A stretch of 64,000 bases of DNA from Armigeres subalbatus (lineage: Eukaryota; Arthropoda; Insecta; Diptera; Culicidae): positions 135,469,822 through 135,533,821 of the forward strand of contig NC_085141.1 of the NCBI RefSeq assembly GCF_024139115.2, given 5' to 3'. The notes beneath the pieces were generated by a model. It saw only the letters and a list, made by a program, of their open reading frames with translations, did not search any database and was not told the origin of the DNA. The stretch's first letter is position 1. Each line of letters starts with the position of its first letter. The position numbers and the translations under genes were made by a program. Positions 46,490 through 57,771 of this stretch are shown here, piece after piece.

Positions 46490-49275
46490 ATTATCAGACG
46501 GAGTGACCTGTGCAGTGCATAAAAGTCTTCTCCATTCTGTTCGGTCCTACGGAACGTCCGAAAATCGTCCTCCACCTGATCGATCCACCTTGCTCGCTGT
46601 GCACCTCGCCTTCTTGTTCCCGTCGTTGTCGAGGACCATTTTCACCGGATTACTGTCCGACATTCTGGCTACGTAGCTAGCCCACCGCAGTCTTTTTTTC
46701 ACGGTGTGAACGATGGATGGTTCTCCCAATAGCTGATGCAACTCGTGGTTCATTCGCCTCCTTCACGTACCGCCTGTCATCTGCACCCCACCATAGATGG
46801 TACGCAGCACTTTCCTTTCGAAAACTCCCCGTGCACGTTAGTCCTCTATGAGTCTAATTAGCGTTTTGTAGATAGTCAGTTTGGTACGGCGACGAACTCT
46901 ATTCGATCGGAGCGTTTGGCGGAGTTCAAAGTACGTACGATTTCTTGCCATGATGCGTCTCCGAATTTCTCTGCTGGTATCGTTATCGGAGGTCACCAGT
47001 GAGCCCAAGTACAAGAATTCTTCAACTACCTCGATTTCGTCACCACCAATACAAACTCGTGATGGGTGGCTTACGTTGTCTTCTCTTGAGCCTCTTCCTA
47101 TCATGTACTTCGTCTTCGATTTGTTGATGACTAGTCCTGACTAGTCCAATTCGTTTATCTTCGCATTTCAGTCTGATGTAGGCTTCCTCCATCCTCTCAA
47201 AGTTACGTGCCAATAACCAAATAACTGGACGGACTTTGTGAAAATCGTACCACTCGTGTTAATCCTTGCCCTTCGTAATACTCCCTCCAAAGCGATGTTG
47301 AATAGCAGACACGAAAGACCATCACCTTGCCGTAATCCTCTGCGCGTTACGAAGGGCCCCTGAAACTCGAACTACGCACATCACCCGATACATCGTCGCC
47401 TTGACCAAACGTATCAGTTTATCCGGAAATCCGTTTTGTGCATTAGCTGCCATAGCTGGACCCGATCGATTGTATCATATGCGGCATTGAAGTCCATAAA
47501 TAGATTATGTGTGGGCACGTTGTATTCGCGGCATTTTTGCAATATCTGACGAACGGCAAACACCTGATCTGTGGTAGAGCGTTCACACATAAATCCCGCC
47601 TGGTATTGCCCCACGAGCTCTCTTGCGATTGGTGTTAGCCGTCGGCATAAAATTTGGGAGAGTACCTTGTACGCGGCGTTCAACAATGTGATTACGCGGT
47701 AGTTGCTACAATCCAGCCTATCACCCATTTTGTGGATGGGACACATGACACCTTCTATCCACCCCTGCGGCACAACCTCAGCCTCCCACACCTTGGTAGT
47801 TACCTAGTTCAGCGCTCTAACCAGTACATCATCACCGTGTTTAAATAGCTCTCCTGGTAGTTGGTCAACCCCAGGGATCAACCTCCTGGATTTCCTGGAG
47901 ATCCGGAACTGGTAAAATTATGTACTACGCGCGTTCTCCCAGGTTCATCACCATACCACCATCTTCGTCTGCCAGATCGCCATTTAGGTGTTCTTCGTAG
48001 TGCTGCCGCCACCTTTATATCACCTCACGCTCGTTCATAAGAAGGTTCCCGTTTATGTCCTTACTCATATCAGGCTGTGGCACGTGACCCTTACGTGAAC
48101 GGTTCAACTTCTTATAGAACTGTGTGCTATTATCGCGGTACAGTCGCTCCGTCTCTTCACGGTCTCGATCTTCCTGCTGGGGCTTTTTCCAACGGAAAAT
48201 CGAGTTTTGTCTGTTCCGCGCCCGTTATATCGTGCCTCGTTTGCCCTCGTGCGCTGTTGCAGCAATCTCGCCCATGCTGCATTTTTCTCTTCCACTAACT
48301 GCTCACATTCGCCGTCATACCAGTCGTTTCTTCAGCCAAGTGCAGCGGTTACGGTGCTACCAATGGCGGATCGAATATCTCTCCAGCCATCTTCAAGAGA
48401 CGCTGCGCCTAGCTGCTCTTCCGTTGGGATTGCCACTTCCAGCTGCTGTGCGTAGTCTTGGGCTAGTTTACCGTCTTGTAGCCGCCCAATGTTAAGCCGC
48501 GGCGTCCGACTTCGACGCGTGTTGTGCACCGTCGAGAGTTTTGAGCGCAGGCATACTGCAACGAGGCAGTGGTCGGATTCAATATTCGCACTGCGGTAAG
48601 TGCGGACGTTCGTGATGTCGGAGAAGAATTTACCGTCGATTAGAACGTGGTCGATTTGGTTTTCCGTTTCTTGGTTAGTTGATTTCCGTGTGGCCTTGTG
48701 GATATTTTTGCGGGGAAAGGAGGTGCTTCGGACTACCATTCCGCGGGAGACTGCGAAGTTTATGCATCGTTGGCCGTTATCATTCAATACGGTGTGCAGA
48801 CTATCCGGTCCGATGACCGGTCTATACATTTCCTTGCTACCTGTGCGTTCATGTCGCCGATGACGATTTTGACGTCCCGCAGTGGGCATCCATCGTATGT
48901 CTGCTCCAGCTGTGCGTAGAACGCTTCTTTCTCGTCGTCGGGTCTTCCTTCGTGTGGGCAGTGCACGTTGATGATGCTATAGTTGAAGAAACGGCCTTTA
49001 ATCCTCAGCTTGCACATCATTGCGTTGATTGGCTGCCACCCATTCACGCGTTGGCGCATCTTGCCCAGCAGTATGAAGCCGGTTCCCGGCTCGTTTGTGG
49101 TGCCACAGCTTTGGTAGAAGGTAGCCGCTCGATGCCCGCTTTTCCACACTTCCTGTCCTGTCCAGCAGATAGCCTGCAGCGCTACGACGTTGAAGTTGCG
49201 GGGATGTAATTCATCGTAGATTATCCTATTGCAACCTAGCGACTTCCAGTTCCATGTTCCAAGCGTCCAATCGTG
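46490..49275 (-). pseudogene. RTE/JAM-like non-LTR retrotransposon, copy 2 (dead)
   Basis: Minus-strand order is endonuclease (48332-49260, with FFNYSIINVHCPHEGRPDDE, VKIVIGDMNAQVARK, NQETENQIDHVLIDGKFFSD and SANIESDHCLVAVCL), linker (48104-48295), RT (47414-47791, HQAGFM-type motif as YQAGFMCERSTTDQVFAVRQ) and C-terminal region (46547-47104). The endonuclease keeps the central part missing in copy 1. In contrast, the catalytic FADD present in copy 1 is gone: near 47210 the sequence jumps from the RNF-coding part to CCAAATAACTGG. Several frameshifts are also present. Confidence 0.88.
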
Positions 49276-49424
49276 ATCCTTTATTCGTCGCTTAAGTCGT
49301 TGCCGATTGTATCAAGTCGTATTATATTGTATATGTCGTTCGTAATGGTTGTTTTGGGCCTGCGCAAACACCCTGTCTCGTCGGAGAGCCTTCGTGGCAG
49401 GTCTGTTTACTTACTTACTTTTGG

Positions 49425-49720
49425 ATCCTGTACACCTCCGGTGGTGTAAAGGACCGACTTGAAAGATCTCCATCCAGAGCGTTGCCCGGCTATCGCTTTA
49501 ACCTGTTGCCAGGTTAGATTTCGGTCGACTTCTTTTATTTCTTTATTGAGGCTTCGCCGCCATGAGCCTCTGGGTCTGCCTCTGCTGCCTCTGCTGCCTC
49601 TGCTGCGATGTCCCGCTGGGTTCCAGTCTAATGCTTGTTTACAGATTTCGTTTCCGCCCCTACGTAGAGTGTGGCCGACCCAGCCCCACTTCCGATCCCG
49701 AATTTCTGTTACTATTAGGT
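49425..49720 (-). pseudogene. non-LTR retrotransposon 3' fragment (second EN/RT family)
   Basis: The sequence parallels 35560-35790. It includes a local triplication of CTCTGCTGC near 49577. Its 3' end, in plus-strand reading, is TTACTTACTTACTTTTGGATCCTG, probably the tetranucleotide tail of the element. Confidence 0.8.
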
Positions 49721-52636
49721 CTGTTTAGCGTCCCATCTAACACTTTGTGCGCTTTGAGCGCCACACGGTCGCTTTGGCGGAGCCTAGTTGCAGATACATG
49801 CAGCTTTTTATAGAAGCTTAACAGAGCCCACTGTGAAACCCCACCACATCCTAGGGAGGCACCACAACTCGCAGATGGCCTGGGGAGCGATCACCAAGCC
49901 CTTGACCATAGTCCCTGCTGCCCCCAAAACAGATAGGCATCATAGAACAAACTGTAAGTTTCGAATTAGGCTCTTTGTGTATCAATAATCGACGAACGGC
50001 ACTCCCGTACCTATATTCAATGCAAAAGAAAGAGAAGCAATGCATGCGATGCTGCTCTGTCTTACATATACGCGTTGTTCAGTAAAGCTTGACTTCCAGC
50101 GCTAGGTTTGCTAGCGTTTCAAAATCATGGAAAGACCACAAAGATGCAAAGATGCTTATATGTTTATGTGCCTAACGGGTTGTTAAGATCGTAAGTTTCG
50201 AGTGAAAGAAGGATTTACAGTTATAATTCGTCAAAAAAGGACAAACATATATTTTTCCCCATTGATATTAATTATTTCGAATCTCCTGTGTTAGATTATG
50301 GGGCTATTTGCGTGAAAAATGCTTTCTGTATACATTGGTTTTTAGATTTTCGACGAAACTGTGTTTTTTCCAAGGGTCCCCTTGGGAACCAAAGCGCAAA
50401 AAAAAATTTGTAGGGTATCTGTTCCCATATTAATAACAGCCCGTATATTAATCCCAACTGTCGATAAACCAAATAAAAAATCAATTTAATTACAATTTCT
50501 CACATCGTATGTACACAATAATGGATGGAACACATTCTTGAATGTTTCGAATATTATTCAAGATTTTCTTAAAGTAGTTTTTTAATGCACAAGAATCAAA
50601 TTATCAAAAGATAAAATTATTATGCACTTTCATTTTCATTTTCCTACCTCTGAACTGTTGGTTTGATGCACTGCTCGATTGCTACTAGCAGATTCATCCG
50701 TTTTCACGCCGTTGTTTTCCACTCAATTTCAAGCTAACACAAGTGTATCCTTTCGAAATTCACTTCACAACACATAAAGCACATCACATTTTCACTATAC
50801 ATATAATTATATTTGAAAAACCAACGCGATTTCCTATAGTTTGATATAGGTTTATTTCGAACAACGTCTTAATTATCCTTGCCCGTATTCCAAACTGTTG
50901 CAGTACGCCCAAGGGTTGCCGACCTAGATTTTTATTTCAAAAATGCTTGAATAAACTTTTACTGTGAAATACAACTCTTATGTTTGTGAAATAAGGTATA
51001 TCGAAAAGATAATCTACGACAAACATAAAATTTAACTGATAAGTTGAAAAACTACAACAAAAACTGCAATTTCGTAATTATATTTCAACTCAAATACAAA
51101 ACATTGTAGAATTCGGCATCACTGCAATCATATCGTTACGTATACACACAAGTAATAGTGTGCGTCTTTTATGTTGGAAACAGTATTATTGATATAGGTA
51201 CAGGCATAGGATTAACTATTCTTGAATGTTATTGAAATAGGTGCATGGCGGTGATGATGTTTTTCAGCTAAATACTTCTAAAATGTGATGATAATTTCAT
51301 TTTTGAAGTTACCAAATTGTTTTCAATTAAAAATTACGTGAGCCGAGCATAATTATTCGCATGTTTCTTGATTATTGGGTGAGAAATCAATGCATTTTAT
51401 ATCCGCATTGCCTTATTGTTATTGATATAGGAACAAATACCCTATGCAGAGGTTTTTGGGGCCGGGGAAGGTTCTTAAGATATTTCGAGACCCCTCCCGC
51501 TTTTGAGAAAGGGGGCTCCCATACAAATAAAATTGAGATTTCTGCATAACTCGAGAACTAATCAGAGAATAAATCAATTTTAGGCGAAACGAAGTTCGTC
51601 GGATCTGCTAGTATTAAATAAAAATATTAGACTTTTATAGCACCCCTAAAGACTAGGAAACAAAAAGTAAACAGTAAACACGAGTCGCACGAGAAGAGTG
51701 GCCCATCACGTCAGAGCTCTGCGTACAACGCGGTGTGGGACACTTTCTGTGGGGGTACAGCAGATGTATCCCATTGACTTCGTTAGCGGCCTCCCGAGCA
51801 GCACAAGTCAGACGAAAATGGTTTTAGCAACTTGATTGTGATGGAATCCGGTCACATATGAGTTGCAGTAAGGGGTCGTTCAAAATGATGTCACATGTTT
51901 TAGGGGGGTCTAACATTTTGTGACAGTACATGTGCTAGGTATACAAAAAAGCGTGACAGATGGGGGAGGGGGGTTCTAGAAATCCCAAAAAGTAGTGAAC
52001 GTCATATTTGCAGCGCCCCTAACCTATGAGGAATTTGTGTGCTGCCAGAGCTGCCATGTCATTAATCCCTTTATTCTCTTTTAGGGTTTTTCTATCTTAT
52101 AATTAAGTTCAACACCGCAATGTTATATTATTAGATTCACTGTCACCGATCCTGACAATATGATCACATTTACTCCGTTTCGTACCACGTCAAGGCACCT
52201 TTATTTCCTCAAGTTACTTTGCTTATTCTGATGGTTCGATTATGATAATTCCTTGGGGGCAAGAGAGATAGGTCTAGAATTGGATTCTCTCCAAAGTTTG
52301 GCGGAAACTCAAAAAATCCCGAAACCCAACTAAACTTTGCATCGTCCTGTTTCATTTTGAGGGAGAAGGGAAACGAAAATGGACTTTGGAGGTAGCGCTG
52401 AATGTGGGTACGTAAGCCATCTCTAACACGTGTCATATTTTTCACGGCAGATCCTCATGCTAGTTTTGTTGCAGTCCAACCAGACGTTTGGACTAGGCCT
52501 GTCCGCTTTGAGCGGCAAACATCGTTTTGTCGTTGCTGGCTTTCGAATAAATGCAGCTTCTTTCTTATAGAATTCGTTAAACCATTCCACACACTACGTA
52601 AGCTCTACAACTCTCAGAAAATTTATGAGAGGGAGT
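49721..52636. other. intronic DNA, no gene recognised
   Basis: The stretch is AT-rich with no open frame above 80 codons and no inverted repeat that I could confirm. TATTGATATAGG-type motifs recur at about 51192 and 51420. Confidence 0.4.
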
Positions 52637-52925
52637 AATAGAGGTAAAAAAAACTATAGATATAGAGGAAGATTGTCGCTGTCGTCACTAGCGAAATATA
52701 TTTCTTTTTTCGGCCAAAATCTATGCGAAATGCACTTTTGGAGGATCCACTTTCAAACCAGTGACGCAATCCAGATAGGCGTCCCGCGTTTCACTGGACG
52801 CTTGCTGGTCACATTACGCAAAGGAAAAATCAGTACGTTTTGACAGTTGTGTACCCCACATGTTTGGGAACGAGAAAAAAGGGAACAGCAGCGCCAATCT
52901 TCCTCTATGGTTTATTACCTCTATT
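52637..52925. mobile_element. 289-bp MITE
   Basis: Inverted ends AATAGAGGTAA with continued arm similarity through ATAGAGGAAGATTG and GCGCTG/CGCTGTCG. A possible internal hairpin surrounds ACTGGACGC. Confidence 0.75.
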
Positions 52926-53583
52926 GGGGGGGTCAACAAATATTTTGACGTAGTTCCTGCTGTCAATATCTTTTAGTATACGTTTCTTTAGATGGTACTG
53001 ATTTGTTCTTCCAACTGTTCCTTTTGTGCTGATGAGGGATGCCATCTATAAAGAATGCGAATATGTTTGTATTTATACAAACATTCGATCTTACATGCAG
53101 AGTTCTCGTCTTAGTTTTGACGTAAACTACGTCTAAGGGGAAGACTCAGATACAGGGTGTAAAACCGAAATTTCCAAATTCGAGACCGTCACGAAATTAG
53201 GATAGATTTCAAACGCTAATAGCGTCTTTATCTTTCGATGGATTTTCGAGATTTGCTTATCAATAGATTCGGAAACTCTCCAGCAATTTGCCAATTCTAT
53301 TGATACTATTGATTATCAACGTTAAACTATTGAAAATGTTATTTCTTTCCAAAACGGGTGATAAATTCAATTCCGTTCATAAATCCCCAACACGGACATC
53401 AGATTGCAGTAAGGTACGGGCCTTTTGATCCACTGCTTCGTTTTCCCTGTGTATAAAAAGCCCCATGTTTCGCGTGCGCGCAACATTTTCATTCTGGAAC
53501 GGACCAGCGCGGTTCCAGCGATAACGCCTGTGGTTTGGTCTGTTGTGGTGAAAACTCATGGACGATTCAAATCAAGCCCAACT

Positions 53584-53808
53584 CAGCACCTAAAAACTCA
53601 TGGATGAGTTGAATCATCGTATGCTTTCTGTATGTATGTAGAATCACGAGCACACGCCAAACGGAGAAACTGCAAAAATGTATTCGCATGGATGACTATC
53701 TACTAAAATTATGCCTTTCTCGTTGAAATCGTGCTCTCGTGATTCTACTACCGACGGAAAACAATCTGCCATCACCAAGCAATTAAGTTTTACTTTGATC
53801 AAAATTCA
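53584..53808. repeat. 225-bp direct repeat, copy 1
   Basis: Nearly identical to 54395-54618; both begin CAGCACCTAAAAACTCATGG and end GATCAAAATTCA. Inside is a hairpin GTAGAATCACGAGC facing GCTCTCGTGATTCTAC. Confidence 0.9.
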
Positions 53809-53875
53809 TCTCGCCTCAAGTTGTGACTTAAGAGCTACTTTCATTGATGGTAGCCAATCGTTAGTAGGGGAAATT

Positions 53876-54045
53876 ACGGCTTTGGCAGGTTTTGTTCTAT
53901 TATAGTCAGGGGGTTTTCTCTAACAAATTATGCTCAAATTTGGCCTAAACATTCTTTGCATATAAAAGAATATTGTGCCAAATTTTATAAAATTAGGTCA
54001 ACAAACCCCCCAAAGCAAAAATAGAACAAAACCTGCCAAAGCCGT
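53876..54045. mobile_element. 170-bp MITE
   Basis: Arms ACGGCTTTGGCAGGTTTTG and its exact complement, then TTCTATT and inner GGGGGTTT arms. It lies between the two copies of the 225-bp direct repeat. Confidence 0.88.
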
Positions 54046-54211
54046 CATTCCTTCTACTTCATACAAGAAAAATTAAACTGAGCGCTGCTTATGTTAATGA
54101 CGACGATCGCGCGACCCACCCCATCGCCGGGAATAAAATTTCCGGTAGGAGCTCCGCCGATGCCGAAGGTGATACCACGGTCTGCTCTCCGCAACATCTC
54201 GAATGAAATGG

Positions 54212-54389
54212 CTCGCGCGCGCGGAAGAGCTGCTTTCTTGTAATCAATAAAGTTGAACCTGTAGCCACGCCCCTTTGGTGAGTGTGTGAAGGTTACACAA
54301 TATTTGCAGTCATACCGGACAACAAAGAGGCGGGACTAATGAGCCATCTTTATTGATTATAAGAAAACTGCTCTACCGCGCGCGCGTGG
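54212..54389. mobile_element. 178-bp MITE with CGCGCG-rich ends
   Basis: Inverted ends CGCGCGCGCGG with GAGC, TTTCTT and AATCAATAAAG arms. It ends 5 bp before the second copy of the 225-bp direct repeat. Confidence 0.85.
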
Positions 54390-54394
54390 TATTT

Positions 54395-54618
54395 CAGCAC
54401 CTAAAAACTCATGGATGAGTTGAATCTTCGTATTTTTTTGGTATGTATGTAGAATCACGAGCGCGCGTCAAACGGAGAAGCTGCAAAAGTGTTTTCGCAT
54501 GGATGACTATCTACCAAAATTATAAGTCTTTCTCTGAATCGTGCTCTCGTGATTCTACTACCGACGGAAAACAATCTGCCATCACCAAGCAATTAAGTTT
54601 TACTTTGATCAAAATTCA
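54395..54618. repeat. 225-bp direct repeat, copy 2
   Basis: Same orientation as 53584-53808, with a few substitutions and small indels. Confidence 0.9.
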
Positions 54619-55395
54619 ATGCGAATAACATTATTGCAACGTCTCTCTCCGACAAACTGTGCAGAATTGAATATGATTGCATCGAATAGTAAAGTTCGCA
54701 ATATTCTGACTTTGGATTTGTTGTTATGACTGATTGGAAATGCGTATTATTGAAAACAAATTGGACTATTGAAAATAATTGGTTATTATCATTGCACCAA
54801 AAGGTTTTTCGTAGTTTACGTCGGGCGGTCGTGTCTTGCACACAACCCTTCTGATTTTTTTTAAATGCCATCTTAGCCAATTTACACTATAGATCCATTT
54901 TCACTTTTCATTTACGGATCGCAATCGGCATTTGATAACAGTTTCGAGATCCTGTTCGATTGCCATTGTGTGTTAGCTGAGGGTTCTCTTTCCTAAAGTT
55001 ATCTTCTTGTTCCGAATCGTATTGGTATTCCAATCTAATCCAAATTTGGCTTCTGCCTAACATCATTTTGATGCTTAACTTTGAAATTTTTTTGACATTC
55101 TTATAGTTTTCAACAGTCTACTCTAAGGCCAATGATCAGCCGTCGTGATATTTTCTGTTGCATCACACATCTTCCTTCCATACAAAAAGCTAACAAACTA
55201 CCACTAAGCTCCTCCACGGTTCAATTTATGTAGCGAACTCGGCTTGACAATGTGTACAAAAGACTTCAACGCATAATCTGGCAACAAACCCCTTTCAAAA
55301 TTTAACCATGTGCGATGTGAAAAATCATCTGATGAATAATTTCAACAACAATTAAACTCACCGTCTCACAATTTTCTCCCATCGCCACCCCACAG
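54619..55395. other. end of the large crumbs intron, nothing recognised
   Basis: AT-rich sequence leading to the acceptor at 55395. No element is supported. Confidence 0.4.
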
Positions 55396-56549
55396 ATGTA
55401 CCTGCCCGCGAGGATATAAGGGCAAGCTCTGCCAGGAGATCCAGTTCTGCGAACTGCAAAAGTGTCCGTCGAACGCCACGTGCCAAAATTTGGACACCGG
55501 CTACGAGTGCATCTCCAATATGACCTTCCACGACGACAACGAGCCGCTCAAATTTGTCTTCAACGCGGGTGGCGACCAGCAGCCGTACACCAAGGACACC
55601 AACATGGACACCATTGAGATCTCCTATCGGACCAAATTCGGAGGAACGCTGCTGTACGTGCAGGAGAGCGATATGTACTTTGAGATTTCGACAATCAACA
55701 AGTTGGTTACCATCTCCTGGAAGCTGACGCTGGATTTACCACTGAACAATCGATTTGAGTACGACGAGGACGATAACTATGGCTGGCATACGATTTTCAT
55801 CAAGGTTTCAAACAATGGCAAACTGGAAGCCGGTTGGAAGGGCTGGGAAACGATGCTCGACCCGCAGCCTCCAATTTCGGTAGACATCGACTACTTGGCG
55901 TACAAACATCTGTTCTCGGGGAAGCACTACATTTATTTGGGCGGTATGCCTGCCATGTCGCACATCGAGAATAATTCAATCGTCAATGGGGGAATCGACA
56001 AAGGCTCCACATTCAAGGGATGTCTCGGTGAGACAAGAGTCGGCGGGTATTTGCTTCCATATTTCCCACATGAGGTCATCTACCCGGACACGTTCCAGTT
56101 CACGGGACCACACTTCCATCTGAACTCCAGCACCCCGGAAGAAGGTTGTATTCTGTGTTTCCAACAGTCCTGCAAAAATGGAGGTGTTTGTAGCAATCCA
56201 TCGGAGAAGTACGCTTGCGATTGCCCCGCCGGGTACGATAGTGACGACTGTTCACAGAACATCGACGAATGTCTTACGGCGAACTGTACGAACAATTCGA
56301 CCTGTATTGATGGAGTGGCCAGTTTCACCTGCCGGTGTCTCGAGGGATACGAAGGCGATTTGTGTGAGTTCGAAATCGACGAGTGCATGTCAAATCCCTG
56401 CCGAAATGGCGGGTCCTGTACGGATCTTGTGGCTGGGTTCTCCTGCGAATGTACCGAAGAGTACGCCGGCCCACAGTGCGAAGTGTTCCGATTGGTAACT
56501 TGCGAGAATGTACCCTGCAAGAACGGCTCGATCTGTTTCGATGGATTCA
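55396..56549 (+). CDS. crb: crumbs exon: third central LamG and EGF modules
   Basis: The acceptor is CCACCCCACAG. Two bases of the previous exon join its first A to give the valine of [15 protein letters not shown], which matches Drosophila NDYTCKCPNGYKGKNC. The exon finishes that EGF module, adds a short one ([13 protein letters not shown]) and a LamG module (about 55520-56155, with [27 protein letters not shown] and [11 protein letters not shown]). It then adds the EGF modules [33 protein letters not shown] and the start of [18 protein letters not shown]. The donor is A/GTGAGT at 56550, phase 1. It sits after a 14.9-kb intron full of transposons. Confidence 0.96.
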
Positions 56550-56610
56550 GTGAGTGATGGTAAAATAAAAATACAGAGGAATGAAGGATTAATCGATTCT
56601 TTTTCTACAG

Positions 56611-56738
56611 ATTCTACCACAGGCAACAACTTTACATGTTCCTGCAAAAATGGATTCTCCGGACCATTATGCGATATTCCATTTTGTCAAGTGGAGGAGT
56701 GCCAAAACAGTGCGATTTGCATGACGAACGACGACAAT
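56611..56738 (+). CDS. crb: crumbs exon: two split EGF-like modules
   Basis: The intron before this exon is only 61 bp. The acceptor is TTTTCTACAG and the donor AAT/GTACGT at 56739, phase 0. It encodes [18 protein letters not shown] and PLCDIPFC, closely matching Drosophila ASTGNNFTCTC and PLCDIPFC, and then the first half of another module ([13 protein letters not shown]). If the intron were retained, reading on from 56549 would meet stops. Confidence 0.94.
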
Positions 56739-56942
56739 GTACGTAGAATTGGAATTCACGATATTCTTTATTTGATATTCACCGGATAATCCGCTCATTG
56801 AATCGAACTCATTGATGAGTTCGACTATGATGTCCATCATATCTCCAACTTTTATTTAAAAGCTTGACAAGAGCGTAGAAATCACTACAGAGTTCTTGAA
56901 TATTTTTTAAAAACCTCAATCTTTACTATTCTCTCGCAACAG

Positions 56943-57187
56943 ATTCCGGTGTGTCGCTGCATACCCGGCTACACCGGACGACTGTGCGAAATCGAAATCG
57001 ACGAGTGTGAATCGATGCCCTGCTTCAACGGCGGACGGTGCATCGATTTCATCAACGACTACAAGTGCAACTGCACCGGTACGGGCTTCGAGGGGAAGAA
57101 CTGCGAGGTGGACATCGACGAGTGCTATGAGCTGCGGATCAACTGCGGTGGCCGAGGGTCCTGCATCAACACCAGGGGGTCGTTCAA
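56943..57187 (+). CDS. crb: crumbs exon: three EGF-like modules near the membrane
   Basis: The acceptor is CTCTCGCAACAG and the donor AA/GTATGG at 57188, phase 2. The exon completes one module ([15 protein letters not shown]), adds IDECESMPC to GFEGKNC, and begins the [17 protein letters not shown] module. The latter corresponds to the NMEGDYCGGLGRC module of Drosophila. In the genome the frame stays open through the 62-bp intron, so intron retention would not stop translation immediately, but the cysteine pattern is restored only by splicing. Confidence 0.94.
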
Positions 57188-57249
57188 GTATGGCTGTCAA
57201 AATAATGACTTTCAAGGGAAATTAGCGATTAATTTGTTTAACTTTGTAG

Positions 57250-57421
57250 GTGTCAATGCGACGAAGGAATGTGCGGAAAGGAATGCGCTCAGGTTGACCC
57301 CTGCATACAGAATCCGAACGTTTGTCAAAATGGCGGTGTATGCATCGAAGATTGTGACAAAGAACACCGTTACTACTGTAACTGTACGGTCGGATTCACT
57401 GGGATCAACTGTTCCGAGCAG
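57250..57421 (+). CDS. crb: crumbs exon: last extracellular EGF-like modules
   Basis: The acceptor is TTAACTTTGTAG and the donor CAG/GTATGT at 57422, phase 0. The exon encodes [12 protein letters not shown], then a final EGF-like module [11 protein letters not shown] to [10 protein letters not shown]. It aligns with the Drosophila segment just before the membrane (ATDLCSNGGRC to GFAGKNC). In Drosophila the transmembrane helix follows within about 20 residues, so the next exon decides whether the product is membrane bound or soluble. Confidence 0.94.
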
Positions 57422-57538
57422 GTATGTTTAAAAATAATTATCATGGCCTAATCGTCATTCACGCTTCGCACACAGCGCTTAAAAGCAATTAATCACATAA
57501 CGCTTCTATCTCCTCATCGTCTCATTTTCTCTCCATAG

Positions 57539-57634
57539 GACGGCGAGAATCGGGTCACAGAATTAACCTCCTATATGGATACGGTGTATTACTATGTCGA
57601 TAAGATTGTGGGGAGTGTTCAATTCTTTTTATAA
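57539..57634 (+). CDS. crb: possible alternative last exon of crumbs, no membrane segment
   Basis: A good acceptor (CTCTCCATAG) at 57538 opens a frame in phase 0 with the preceding exon. It adds 31 residues starting DGENRVTELTSYMDTVYYYV and then a TAA at 57632-57634. There is no hydrophobic helix, no cytoplasmic FERM-binding or ERLI motif, and no strong splice donor inside; only weak GT sites occur at 57608 and 57615. AATAAA at 58011-58016 could serve as a poly(A) signal. The product would be a soluble ectodomain. Alternatively this is not an exon, or it splices from a weak donor to a membrane exon beyond the window. I found no exon resembling the Crumbs membrane and tail region before 64000. 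Confidence 0.45.
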   Translation, partial: DGENRVTELTSYMDTVYYYVDKIVGSVQFFL

Positions 57635-57771
57635 TCCGTTGGGTGTTGGTGGTGCTATTGGGTCTCACAAAAGTTAACCACCATTCCAATGTACATAAGG
57701 CACAAATTTGGTTACATTTCCGTTGGCGACTAATATAGTCTCTTAAGTTTAAAGCAATCTAACATATGTAG

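Larger units (their letters stand above)
22378..57634 (+). other. crb: crumbs gene, partial (nine exons in window)
   Basis: This is the span of the visible crumbs exons. Crumbs is a large type I membrane protein of the apical membrane of epithelia and photoreceptors; it recruits Stardust/PATJ through its short cytoplasmic tail and sets apical-basal polarity. The exons are 22378-23586, 23811-23999, 24101-24789, 38359-40472, 55396-56549, 56611-56738, 56943-57187, 57250-57421 and a possible last exon 57539-57634. The phases at every junction agree (1,1,0,2,1,0,2,0) and no frameshift is seen over about 1966 codons. Module order is LamG, about 20 EGF, LamG, EGF, LamG, two EGF, LamG, about eight EGF, as in Drosophila Crumbs. 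Missing are the signal-peptide exon, the transmembrane segment and the cytoplasmic tail ending in ERLI. Eyes shut and Notch were considered, but the colinearity, including the stretch [10 protein letters not shown], fits Crumbs only. Confidence 0.93.

Noticed and set aside
22378..57421. Notch, eyes shut or another EGF/LamG protein instead of Crumbs
   Set aside because: The module order, the atypical NCQEPFRC module and the insertion in the third EGF of the 38359 exon match Crumbs throughout.
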